From: Siderastrea radians
Taxonomy: Eukaryota; Cnidaria; Anthozoa; Scleractinia; Rhizangiidae
Direction of reading: 5' to 3'
DNA: 64,000 nucleotides
Assembly (NCBI GenBank): GCA_964017195.1
Contig: OZ024890.1
Coordinates: 71,131,276 to 71,195,275, forward strand
A model generated the notes under the pieces. It saw nothing but the letters and a program-made list of their open reading frames with translations, was not told the origin of the DNA and made no database searches. This document shows, in pieces, positions 12,555-23,863 of this stretch (its first letter is position 1; each line of letters opens with the position of its first letter). Position numbers and translations under genes: made by a program.

Positions 12555-13366
12555 TGCACCTATCAATTTAAAGCCGGCGGAGGGGGGAGGCAGGGCATGG
12601 GGTGGGGATTTGACATTTTTTAAAAATTTGCCGTCAAATTCCCTGCCCACGGGCAAACCATTCCAGTCAAATGCACAAAAATTTCCCCACCCCGGGAGGC
12701 ATATTGCTGTCAATCATTCCCAGGCTGGATGCAAGAAGACGCAAGGAAAACAGGAAAACTATAATTTTCACTTCTCAACGTTACTACATCTCCAAGGGTA
12801 CTATTTAATAAAAATTCAATCTGCGTTTAACACACTGTGTATATCGAATTACAAAATCAACAGATTCTTTAAGAAACAGTTCGTGTTTTCTGCAAAGGCT
12901 GCGGAAAGCATAACATCTGAAAAGAGGAGTCATTGCAGCAACTGGCCCGTACACTGATCGTTTGCATTGGCCAAAAAATCGATTTGGTTTCCCTTTATCC
13001 CTGTTTACTGCGATACTGCAATGTCTAAAAACGTTCAAATCAACAAAAAAAACTCTAAATTAATGGAAAATATGGAGGTAACACAGTCAAATTCTTTGAT
13101 TATCTGATTCTCGATCTCGTGGACATCCATTATGATTTCAAGGACGTAGAGCGCATGCGTGACGTGGGAAAAGTAATTTCGGTCTCAGTCTCTTTCGTTC
13201 AAGTCGACGTTCAAACAGATCCACGTTGGGCGAAGACAAATTCAAATATCCCCTCCCCCGGGAAGGCAAGATCAGCCAAAAGCCCCACCCCAGGGCCAAC
13301 AATAACAATCAAATCCCCACCCCATGCCCTGCCTTCCCCCCCGCAGGCTTTAAATTGATAGGTGCA
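12555..13366. mobile_element. Non-autonomous DNA transposon with about 60-bp inverted ends and TTA duplication
   Basis: Both ends begin TGCACCTATCAATTTAAAGC and stay alike for about 60 bp through GGCAGGGCATGGGGTGGGGA. TTA flanks both sides (12552-12554 and 13367-13369), as expected for PIF/Harbinger-like insertion. No transposase is encoded, and the frames at 12610-12957 and 13119-13358 look like chance frames. Confidence 0.75.
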
Positions 13367-13369
13367 TTA

Positions 13370-14056
13370 AGTTACAAACAAGTACACCGTAAACTTGAGC
13401 ATGTCTGGTATCGGTTTGAGTAAAATAATTGAAGTACATACAACGACGCTCTGAACAAAAGAAGTAAAGTCAAGGCTGCGTCAGACTTTCGTTATTGGCA
13501 CATAAAGGTACTGACCATTCAATTCTGGAAGCTTCTCCTTCAAGCCAGTCAAGCCAGTAGAGCTGAAAGTTGCTCCCCGCAAGATTGTTGTTGTCGTTGT
13601 TTAGGCTTTATCCACGAACGATAAACCCAAAAACTGCACATCTTCGAAATCGCTTCAAGCTGAATGTTAGCGTTTTCCTCAGTCGTCGGTAGCTTTCATT
13701 GTATATCAATATCAGCAAGGAAAATGTAAGTTTCGTCGCTCAAACACTTGACAAACACCAAAGAGACAAACATTCTGCGCGATTTGCGACGTCATACAGC
13801 CTGCTTCCTCGGCCAACTCGTTCCCAGTCTTGGGAAACACGATTTTGGTCATTTTGGGTACTTTCAACGGCAAAAAAACGGATTTTTGTTTCTTGTCATC
13901 CAATTTCTCTTGTCATTTCGGAATTCAGAACCCATAATGAACTACCAAAATGTGCAAAAAAAATTTTCAGTTCATAGGCACGGTAGACTGCAGTTTTGCT
14001 GCCGGCAGGACCTTGAGATTTTAGGAGGTAGTGTGATTTTTTTATAAAACAACAAT

Positions 14057-14129
<73 letters not shown>

Positions 14130-16667
14130 TATTTATAACAATAGTGTTTTATGAAAGAGGATACATTTACAATAAAGTCTTCTACAATGATGATGATGAT
14201 GATGATGAAGATGGATGATGGTGACGACGACGATGATGATAAATCAACATTGCACAGGAGCGCTGTACAGCCCCCGAAATGATCCCCAAATCGACCCTTA
14301 GATGATCCAGAAATGATCCCCGTTTTTTTTTCAAAGCTGACCCCGAAATGGTACCTAGGTAATTATCGGAACGGAATAGCACACGGTACTTGAAACAGAC
14401 GAAAATTCTATCCTTAGCTTATAATTTGAATTACGCCGTTTTCCAAAAGTACTCGAAAAATGCCGTTGACATTTTTCACATCTTTCTTGTCTCACTCATT
14501 TTTTCTTCACACTTGTTAATCATTCTTAACAAAATTTCAATCTACAATCAAAATCGAAAGCCGAGAAACGTATCGTGAGCTGTGTCCAATTACAAAATCA
14601 GCCTTGAGTCTTACTGTGCGACATGTCTTACTGTGACTACCCAAAAAACTTTTTGGAAAGTCATAATTAACCAATCATATATAGCGCGAGATTTTGGTTG
14701 ATGGTGACACCTGCTCGAAAAGGAAAAAAAGGCGAGGGTGTTGGCGAAGGCAAAGTGATAGGAGAATTTTGCCCAAGTGCAACAAGAAATTCGGGTGTCT
14801 CTGCAGGAGCTTACGCCAGTGTAAATTAAATGGCGCAGTACAGTACTACAACGAGGGCTGTATCGTTCGCAATGAGTGGTTTACTTCCTAAAAGTTTCCA
14901 CACATTTTGCATGGTGGACTGGTAACGCTTTCAGTAAGTGTACCACTCTAAAGTTTATGTTAATTTCAACCATACTTACTTCCGTTTAAAATGCCATTTT
15001 GCTACTTGTATTCAAAACTTTTGCATCGTTTCTTTTGAAAAAAATCGTTGAAGATAGCAGTTGTGACCGATTCCTCGTAATTCATTATCTAGCGATGTTT
15101 ACTGAGCGATATTCTAGTTTCATTTTGTCGATAACAACCAACTGCTAAGCGTTCAAAAGGTTTATATTCATTAAAATAGGAGTGGCTTTTTTACTTTTTT
15201 CTATTATATTAATATTGTACCAGTTACAAATTAAGATATGTACTAAACCATATTTGATTTATACACTGATTGCCCGAGAGTACTGAAGTTTTATACTTGA
15301 GAAAAAACATCTAATATCTATAAATGGAAAGCGAAAAGTCCAAGTTACGAAATTTGCCTTCGACTTTATCTTTGTCACGGCTTTCTGCTGTGAACATCTC
15401 TTGAGTTTGCAGCATTTGGCAGCGGTCGGGGACGCCAAATGATAGCTAGGGGCTAGTGGCTTCTGGTTTTTTCTGTCCACAACCATGGCTTTTGCGGCGG
15501 TCTGAAGACATTTTTCCCAGGAGCTCCCTTTTAGCCTTGGCTAAATCTGTATATTATGTTCAATACTAGAAACAAAATCAGGCACATGATTTCTGGATAT
15601 TGATGCTCAATTGCAAAGAAATAAAATAGCACAATATAAACCAAAACGCGATAATGTTAAATCTAACAAGTTTGATTTAGTCTCACACGGTTAATATCAC
15701 TGCAAACTATTTGTTGTCATTGATCTGTACAACTGTTTTATCAACTTCAGAAACGTCTTCGTTTTCTCCATATCACTCATGATTCTGTGAAGTACTAAAA
15801 CTAGTGAGGATTGAGCAGTAATTCTCTGCTTGGGTTTTCACCTTTTTTCAATCACGCTTTAGAAATTGTTAAGGCTGATTGCACTGCATGATTTCAAGCA
15901 TGATTCGCCGATGGTCATGAAATAATTTTAAACATTGTGAATAAAATTAGTTTACAGAAGAAATAATAACTTCATGAGATATTGACAATCGGCAAAGAAT
16001 TTACAAATTTCCTTTATCGCTTTGCGATTATGAGAGAATCAAGACGGGAGAATCATAGCAGATGAATCATGCTTGAAAAACCTGGTTCTACACATAGCTT
16101 TGAAATCGGCTTTAACTGTAAGGTCTAAAATTAATTAGTGCTCCCTTTTGAAAAATATCTATTGTGAAGTCTTGGAAAAATTTCGTGTTTCGTGTTTAAG
16201 AGAGGTTCCTAACATACATCACAAAAAATAAAAACCCTTGACGCACTGTTTCCTACTTCCATCAGTATCTTGGTGCATGATTGGACACTCCAACTGAAAC
16301 ACTTTTTGATGATATATTACTTAAATCTTTGGACTCAATTTACTCAATGCTTGAAGTTGTTTAGAACAAATTTTGTGCCCAAGTTAAAATACTAGCTTTG
16401 TGTGCGCTGCGTAATTCAAGATCCAGATTTGACCATTTAATGACTTCAGTTGCAAATCGCCTGGCAGTTTGCAGGTATCTTTCATGATACAGGTCACGTC
16501 ATCGGTGACGATCCTTTTCCTATACGAACTAGTTGAAAAAAAAAACGTAAATTAAGATAACAGATGGACGACCTTGGACACAATTGAAAGTAAAAAAAAA
16601 GTTTTTAATTTTCCAACTAATCTTAATTTTCCGTCTAGTCGGCGGAGACCTAAAAGCAAGATGGAGC
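13370..16667. other. Non-coding region with microsatellites and a dispersed repeat
   Basis: It holds (CAA)n and (AAT)n at 14048-14127, a GATGAT run at 14190-14240, and a repeat at about 15270-15570 that recurs at 49690-50715 (shared block CATCTAATATCTATAAATGG and, further on, a GGCT(T/G)..ATAAATCT..ATATTA block). No gene is supportable here. Confidence 0.5.
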
Positions 16668-19463
16668 TTAAGCTGCACAGCTGATGTCGCCTTTGAGGTC
16701 ATCAAAGTTAATGTGTCCCCATCCTTCAGAGCTGATATCAACTAGTTTAACACTTGCACTTTGACCAAGAAATTCCTGGACGTCCCAAGTCTTACGAGTC
16801 ATCGTCTCAGTGCAGGCACCAGTGGCGGTTCTCACAACCTGAAATGGGTCAGCAAAAAATATCTGCTTAAGAACTGACATCAAGTTTTGTTCCAACTTTA
16901 TACCCGATCCACCACATGGCGTCACACTCATCACTCAAGAGTAGCTTAAGGTGCTTGAAATGCCTATTGTGAACTCACCTAGAATAAGCACATTGATAAA
17001 ATGTAGCTATAATAGTATGTTGATAAGGAAACAGGACACATTATGCTTTGAACAAAATTTCAAACGAATTGAACTGCTTTTATTTGGCTTTTAGCAACTG
17101 TAAACTTTATTATATATGCTCCCAAAAGGGCTTTTCAACATATAATGAGATTAATTAATATTTGAAATATTATGGAAGAAACTGGCTCCACCCAGCTTAC
17201 AAAGACCGTTACATGGATGGTTTTCCATTTCTCCATTTTTCCATTTAATGACACGATCGGGGAGACGGTCGTTGTCAGTTCAACATGCCCACTAGTTTTA
17301 AATTTGTCAGTGAATAATAGGAAGAGAACATCGGCGTAAAAATTAACACCTTATAGAATGTATACTTTTAGATATCTATCCAATTTTGATAGTCTCGGAT
17401 AGGGGGAAGACTTCTGCAAAAAAGATTAGTGTATTTATGCGAGAAGGGTAAATGAGGCCTAACATCTTACTTGATTTCCGATTATCAAATCTGCACGAAC
17501 AACATTAACGTCACATCCTCCGCCAATCAGAAACGTAATTTGTGCGCCTATGATTTTGAAGGAGGGGAGAGTAAGCGTTCCTTGAGGACCATCTCCCTGC
17601 ACTGCTCCTGCCGGTGTTGCTTCTGAGGGTCGATCTTCCATTCCTCCAACCCACCATTCTCCCTGCTGGTTTGCGGGTTGACCTCTTCCGCGAGCTGTTG
17701 GGTTGTCACCAAATGTTGGCTGGTTATCAAACGCTGTACCAGTCTTCAGCCAGCCATCTATTCCGTCTTCAAAGTCAAACTTGCAAGCTTTGAAGAAAAA
17801 ATTAGTAGACATTGGTGAACATATAGCTTTCACGTGTTGTAAATGTTTAATTAGTCAATGGACGTTTGCTGTTAGGTGTAAGTGTTGGCTCTGTCTTGTC
17901 TTGTCCTTTCGAAGCAGCCGACTGAAAGAAGCTTTGCATATGCAGGGTGTCAGTATTTCCTTTCGAGAACAATGTTGCTTTATGCGCTTATGGAGAAAAC
18001 AGTGGAGACTGTTTTACAGCCATTTCCATCGATACTTTCTCGGTTTATTTCAGCCGATGGCCAGCAGCCTTACTTTTTAACTAAATTTCTTATTTCGACA
18101 CTTTGAAATCATTAATTTGGTTCTCCGGTGCGTACATTTTAAAAACAACAAGCAAATGGCGCACTGAACAGCTGATCAAACAGCAGTATTACATGTTACA
18201 AAACGGCTTTTTGCCGGATAAACAAACCCAAGGTTTGTGAAAACCACGCTGTTCATACTGGTTTTTAACCTCAGGTTTTTAACTTGAGCTGGTCTGTTTT
18301 CTGGCATTTGACAGTTGGTATTGAAATGGCTTAAATGCGCGCTTTGGAGGTATTTACAGTCAAGTGGAAACAGAACTTCTTTAATTTATTTGTTTTCTCT
18401 TAATTTTTGTAGTTCAAGAAAAATTCATTACCTGGAAGCAGATGATGTTTTGGTGTTCAATAGCCTATACTTGACGTATCGCATTATTAATTACACCAAA
18501 ACGTTTCCCATTTTGTTTGGTTTCTTTGTTTTTTTTTCGCATGATTTCATTCATATGTACAGGCAAGGACTAGAATTTTCTAAAAACAATGAAAACTGTA
18601 AATCGTCATGGAAACCAAACAAATTGCAACATCAATGCCTTATGCTGTTAATTAAGTAAACTGTATTTGTTTCTTTACCTTCGCAGTGAGATCCATTAAA
18701 TCCCAGCTTACAGACACACTGGTATGAATTCATTTGAAAGTCAGGAACGCAGGTCCCGTTGTTAAGGCAAGGACTGTTTTGGCACGGAGACTGTAAAATA
18801 GGAATTAAAGGTGTACAGAGTGTTACTTCGAGCCTTTACTCGTAGAATTAAATGACCCTTCCTTTACCCTTTTATTTAGTTGTATCTTTTATCACAACTT
18901 CAGAATTTAACTTTGAAACAACACTACAATAATGTGAGGACACAGTGTTCTCATAAAGGGTTAAAGCGTTAAGTGAACCCAGTGAGAATCTTCAATCGGA
19001 ATTCATCAATGATAATCAACCTAAGAGTAAGTAAATGATTAAACTTGAAGCTAATTTTTTTTTTTTAGTTTTACGGCAAACTCACCCATGAAGGGCTGTA
19101 ATGATGGAAGGAAGCGTTTTCTTGCAGCTTGTTTTTTCCTCCGTACTTGTCGGCGTCCAGCAACTCACATAGATACAGATCATTAGAGTCTGGATACACC
19201 GCAACGTTAAACGAAATACAATGTGGCTCTGTTATGCACTTGAATGGGCACTCCAATTCTTCTTTTAGTAGCAAGGAGTTGTTTACTGTCACTGACAAGT
19301 GTTGGAAAAAATCCACCTTGAAATTTCCGAAGTTAAATCTTTGATCTGAATTTCGGTTAAGAGAGCTTTGCTGCAGAGCCACTACAGTTTGAAGCGAATG
19401 TAGAAAACCCGAGATAATTAAGAAGACACTAAAAGTCATCTTAGTTAGGGACAGAGAACGCAA
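16668..19463 (-). CDS. Gene B: secreted PAN-EGF-FDFEDG/GWGH-module protein, complete
   Basis: The exons on the minus strand are 19463-19086, 18790-18679, 17787-17471 and 16838-16668 (378, 112, 317 and 171 nt). All borders are GT-AG with consistent phases 0, 1, 0, giving 325 aa. The first or second Met (19463 or 19439) begins a signal peptide ending near TVVA. A PAN/apple-like domain follows (residues about 45-120) with Cys in ECPFKC, EPHC and YLCELL. The 112-nt exon encodes an EGF domain (SPCQNSPCLNNGTC, CVCKLGFNGSHC). The last two exons encode the FDFEDG module with WWVGGMEDRP, QGDGPQGTL, FLIGGGCD and GWGHINFDDL. It is probably a secreted adhesive or lectin-like protein; the sugar-binding role is inferred from resemblance to levanase-associated modules. 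It is tail-to-tail with gene A and head-to-head with gene C. Confidence 0.88.
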
Positions 19464-21122
19464 AGGACTGTCTTTGGTTCTTTAAACCAACCGTGATATT
19501 TTGAATACTGGCAAATGATTGAGAAGACGAGGACTTAAACTTATTTATTATATATGAGTAAATTGTGAATTTTAAACAGGCAATAGGAAAAATGTTTCAA
19601 AGATACACAGAGTCTGAAGATAATATTTTATTTTAACGTACAGAATGAATCGATAACACGTATTTGGCATTTCGTTGGTGCCGCAATATTTCTCAGATAG
19701 CTGAATTTTGTTCATTGCAACACTGACAGATGAAAGTTATTGACCTAAACGATCCTAACTTTAATTAAGTTCACCGGTTTGTTTTAAAGATACGTTTGGA
19801 ATTTTAAGTAAATATTATGTATTTTTAATGAGGCGTTTCCCTTTATTTTGTGATGAGCATGTCACTTCATCATTTGTAAAATACAATCTAAGAAATAAAC
19901 TTGACTGTGTTCTTATGTATTGTGATATGCTGTGTGATGAGCTGTTAAGCTGTGTTCTGTGATGATCTGGTTAATCATTTTTGTCCAAATCTGTTTACCG
20001 TCGAACTTCCCTTGACGATCACTTTCCCAGAACAGCTGCTTTCCCGTCCCGACTTCCAATGCATTCAAACTCCTCTTGTTGAGCCACAGGCAGCCCAAGC
20101 TCACGATCAGAGGAGTTGAAATAATTAACATAATACTCTTTTGAAATACGCGAAACGTGACTCTCGCCTGGTGGCATATGGAGGTGTTGTGTTACAACGG
20201 TTCGTTTTTATAAAGGTTTGTATGGGAGAAAACGCTTTCGAATTTATAGCGAAATATAATGATATTTTGACAATAAAATCAACTTACCTCAATGTCTTGT
20301 CGTTATGTCTGTTGTTATCTCGCTTCTCAGGCCGATCCGAGGCGTTTTAAGCGAGTTATGCCACTACGATCACTACTCTTTATAAGCAACAGTCAGAAAA
20401 TTTCCGGGTGTGTCAAATAATTAAGATTTATTTACATAAATGGTCCTAATTTCAATTAAGTTCACCGTTTGATACCCAACACAACTCGAATTTAGGTAAA
20501 TATCCATGTATTCATAATAAGTCTCTCTTCTTCAGTTTTAAGAGGACTACGTTGCGTTGTCTAAATTCTGTTTTTTTTTATTTCTCAGGTCATGCAAGAC
20601 TATTTCATTTCCCTAATAGAATTTCCAATTTCCATTTTGGTGTGCATAGGTTAAAGGAGAATTAGCATGAGCTGCCCATGTTCCCCCTGACCGTCAAACT
20701 TGAAAAAAGTTAGGCTAACATTAATTTTTTTCAAGTTCAATTGTGAAAAAACAAAATGGCGTCCCAAAGTGGGGATTCGGTCGTGGTGGTCATGGCAGTC
20801 GGAAAGACAATTCCGGCGAAAAAAGATGGCTCCAACCGATCGCAAAGATCGGCAGGAGTGGTTCTAGTGCCACAAAAGAATTTATTTATCGAATACCATT
20901 TTTTATTCTTGGATAGAGGCGAAATATTCGGCTGGTTACGGTTCGTGTAGCGACATTGATTTCGCGGCACATCTGTTGTCGTTGGAATATCGTCTACAGT
21001 AAGTCGTGATTTCTTCTTTGTTTTTTTTTGTCCTCTTGACTTGCTCCTGTTCCAGTCTCCACGACAGAAACATTCGGCTGTGGGAGAAGAATGCCTTCGC
21101 TCTGTCCTTGCCTCACTCGCGT
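19464..21122. other. 5' flank of gene B; no further gene seen
   Basis: The sequence is AT-rich with no recognisable domain. A minus-strand frame covers 20737-21192 and is rich in Cys, Lys and Arg at its start, but it shares that part with the last exon of the small Cys-rich gene in another frame and has no match I can name. Regulatory sites cannot be pinpointed. Confidence 0.4.
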
Positions 21123-21736
21123 TCACCTTGCAAGAGGCCTTGTTTCCGCCGCATTCGCGGGAACAGGATTTTCTTGTCCAGCCTACAAACACACATTCAT
21201 ATGCAGACTAGTTTAGCTTCATTCATTTTGAATACAAGTAGAATCATAGAGAACATACCTTGTTACTGCACACATTCATATGCAGACTAGTTTAGCTTCA
21301 TTCATTTTGAATACAAGTAGAATCATAGAGAACATACCTTGTTACTGCACACATTCATATGCAGACTAGTTTAGCTTCATTCATTTTGAATACAAGTAGA
21401 ATCATAGAGAACATACCTTGTTACTGCACACATTCATATGCAGACTAGTTTAGCTTCATTCATTTTGAATACAAGTAGAATCATAGAGAACATACCTTGT
21501 TACTGCATGGTTTACTTCTTTTTCCACATATGCACTCGCTTCGGCACTCGACTCCACGTCCCTTGCACGGACAACCTCGGCTACTATTTTCTTTCCTTTT
21601 TGTACTGCAAGCACTTTTGCACGAACACGATACAACCTGGAAAACGAGAAAAGAACCGAATCCTAAGCGTCACACTTTGCAGAATATTGATTACATGCAA
21701 AAATATCCCAATATATTCACTTACCGATGCTTTCAT
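21123..21736 (-). CDS. Small cysteine-rich protein, 70 aa, three exons
   Basis: The minus-strand exons are 21736-21725 (ATG plus three codons, MKAS), 21636-21496 and 21182-21123. All junctions are GT-AG and phase 0, and the total is 213 nt ending in TGA. The middle exon encodes a dense Cys array (VVSCSCKSACSTKR, CPCKGRGVECRSECICGK, KPCSNK) that resembles the CXC-type tails seen in some integrase-derived or tesmin-like proteins. The last exon adds AGQENPVPANAAETRPLAR. The short length and low-complexity Cys pattern make a metal-binding or DNA-binding role possible, but nothing proves it. It could also be the orphaned tail of a mobile-element protein. The second intron is built from 79-bp tandem repeats that each copy the 5' splice site. 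Confidence 0.5.
21191..21507. repeat. Four tandem copies of a 79-bp unit
   Basis: Units start at 21191, 21270, 21349 and 21428 (ACACATTCATATGCAG) and are almost identical, so the expansion is recent. Each contains the complement of GCAGTAACAAG|GTATGTTC, the end of the Cys-rich exon plus its splice donor. Confidence 0.95.
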
Positions 21737-22005
21737 TAGGGCGACAAAACTAATCCGTGACCAAAGGTGACCAACTCGCCCGTGCGCAGCTCATGATACT
21801 TCCGCTTTAAGAAGTTTCTTGACGGTACCGCACAACGTGTCTCCAACAGCCTAATCTGCTATGTTGCCTTATTGTGATTATTATAAATAAATAAATAAAT
21901 ATAAAAATGTCATTAAAGATGTTTTTATTGTTCATATGTGTTTGTTGTGGTGTAAAATAGGAAAGATGAGCGTTTATTTGTTTGTCTCTTTGAGTTGTTG
22001 ATCGC

Positions 22006-22040
22006 GACGTTTCGACTGCAATACTGCTAGTCTTCATCAG
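22006..22040 (-). ncRNA. Hammerhead ribozyme-like core in Penelope terminal arm
   Basis: On the minus strand the arm reads CTGATGA, a short hairpin (GACT-A-GCA-loop-TGC-AGTC), then GAAACGTC. These are the conserved core elements of a minimal type I hammerhead with a very short stem III, a known feature of Penelope-like terminal repeats. The other arm (23770-23805, plus strand) keeps CTGATGA and GAAA but loses the GTC. Confidence 0.6.
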
Positions 22041-22604
22041 GCGATGAGGTCGATGGTTTACTTGTCGCTATTTGTAGCATGTTGGTTCGCTGCTGTTGGT
22101 GCATTTCGATCCCCATTATTATTCCGACTATTAGATGTTGTTCCCAGCCACACCAACAAAACCATCCGTTATCTCTGAAGAAAAGAAACATTTATCATCG
22201 GTACTTGTTTCAAACGGATATACTTCTTCATTTATACAAAAGCTGACAAAGTCAACAAGACCAACAGCCAACAAAGAACATACGCAGGAATTTAAATCTA
22301 CTGCGATTATACCCCACATAAAAGGTGTATCAGAGTCTCTTCGCTGCTGCCTACAACAACAAGGCGTACGCACCGTCTTCAAATCAGACACAACTCTTAG
22401 GACTCACTTAGTGCGACCGAAAGACGCCCTTGAACCAGCTAAACAAGGCGGTGTCGTCCATAAGATTCCATGTGAGTGCGGCAAAGTATACATCCAGGAA
22501 ACAGGAAGAGCGAGGCAAGATAGGATTAAAGAACACGACAGAGATATGCGGCTTACTCGTACACAATCCTCCGCGGTTTCCGAGCACGCTCACGAAACAT
22601 TGCA

Positions 22605-23460
22605 TAATAGTCTGTTTATTAACGTCTCAAAAACTGAAGCTATGCTTTTCGGAACTGCCCCCAGATTATCGGCCGTAAACTCGTTTTCTATTACCTTAAA
22701 TAACAATGTTATTAAGCGGGTTTTTCACTTCACTTATCTCGGTATAGTTTTTGATGACCGCCTTAGCTGGAACGAGCATATAAAACACCTTATTTCGAAG
22801 GCAGGAAAACGCGTAGGAATGCTCGGCAGGCTTCATAGAGGTCTCACTAGAGAGGGTGCAAATATAGTTTATTGTAGTTTAATTAGGCCAATTTTAGAAT
22901 ACTGTGTAAGTGTGTGGGGCTGCTGCGGAGTAGGTCACAAACAAGACCTTGAAGCCCTCCAAAACCGGGCTGCCAGAATAGTTGCAAGAACTGTGCGCAG
23001 CAACCCGGCAATGGACGTTCTGAAATGGCCCACGCTGGAGGAGCGCCGTCGTAAATCTGTTTTTAAACTCGTTAAGAAATGCCTGCAAGGGCAATGTCCC
23101 CAATATTTTAAAGAATATTTTAAACGTAATAATACAATCCATGCGCGCGCCACTAGACAAAGCAACCTTTTACATCCGCCTGCTGTGAGGACTGAGATCG
23201 CAAAACGATCCTTCTATTACTATGGTTGCACTCTTTTTAACGAACTATCTTGATGGTATTTTTCGTATTCATTTGCTTCTAAATCTTTTATTTGTACATA
23301 GTTTTCTATCTATATTATTATTAGTGTTAGTGTAATGCATATGTATGCATAGTCTTAGTACATTGTTGCGCTCAGGGCTCCCATTGATAACAGACAACTT
23401 TTTGCATCTGAAGGGGCTACCCTGAGCGGTATAAATCAATAAAGGTTCTTCTTCTTCCTC
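22605..23460 (+). mobile_element. CR1/L2-like LINE fragment inserted in the Penelope-like element
   Basis: The reading frame switches without a stop from Penelope endonuclease to a LINE reverse-transcriptase C-terminus: YLGIVFDDRLSWNEHIKHL, then LIRPILEYCVSVWGCCG, LEALQNRAARIV and KRSFYYYGCTLFNELS, with the stop at 23253. The 3' end is AATAAAGG followed by a (TTC)n tail at about 23430-23470, after which Penelope sequence continues. The copy is 5' truncated. Confidence 0.85.
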
Positions 23461-23863
23461 TTCTTCTTCATCTTCCTATTTGGAAAGAAGTTAAGTTTAT
23501 TGATCGTGACCCTCACTGGTACACACGTAGGAACAAAGAAGCTATTCATATAAGACTTCATCCTTCTAACATCAATAGAGATATAGTGGAATCGAAATTC
23601 CTGAAGCTTGGATACCCACGATAAAGAAGCACAACAGCCGATCAACCACAAAGCGGACCTGTGAGGGAACAACATCTAATAGTCGGAATAATAATGAGGA
23701 TCGAAATGCACCAACAGCAGCGAACCAACATGCTACAAATAGCGACACGTAAGCAATCGTCCTCATCGCCTGATGAAAACTAGCAGTATTGCAGTCGAAA
23801 ATTCGCAATCAACAATTCAAAGCGATTCCATCGTGAGACAAACGAATAAACTTTCATCTTTTC

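Larger units (their letters stand above)
21956..23863 (+). mobile_element. Penelope-like retroelement, 5' truncated, with inverted terminal arms
   Basis: The arms 21956-22145 and 23665-23863 are inverted copies, about 95 percent alike over the inner 140 bp. Between them is the C-terminal part of a Penelope polyprotein: linker (22146-22440), then a GIY-YIG-type endonuclease start (HKIPCECGKVYIQETGR, KEHDRDMR) up to about 22605. After an inserted LINE, the endonuclease resumes at 23475-23624 (EVKFIDRDPHWYTRR, EAIHIRLHPSNINRD) and then shifts frame. The second motif block reads YIQ instead of YIG. Reverse-transcriptase catalytic parts are missing, so this copy is dead. Confidence 0.85.

Noticed and set aside
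12610..13423. Several frames within the TTA-flanked element
   Set aside because: They lie on the GC-rich inverted ends and show no transposase motif.
17548..17730. Alternative minus frame inside gene B module exon, and similar frames at 3559-3807 and 35536-35718
   Set aside because: Shadow frames of the FDFEDG exon, which is fixed by homology and splice phase.
21191..21507. Possible CRISPR-like array
   Set aside because: Contiguous 79-bp tandem units without variable spacers, in a eukaryotic intron.
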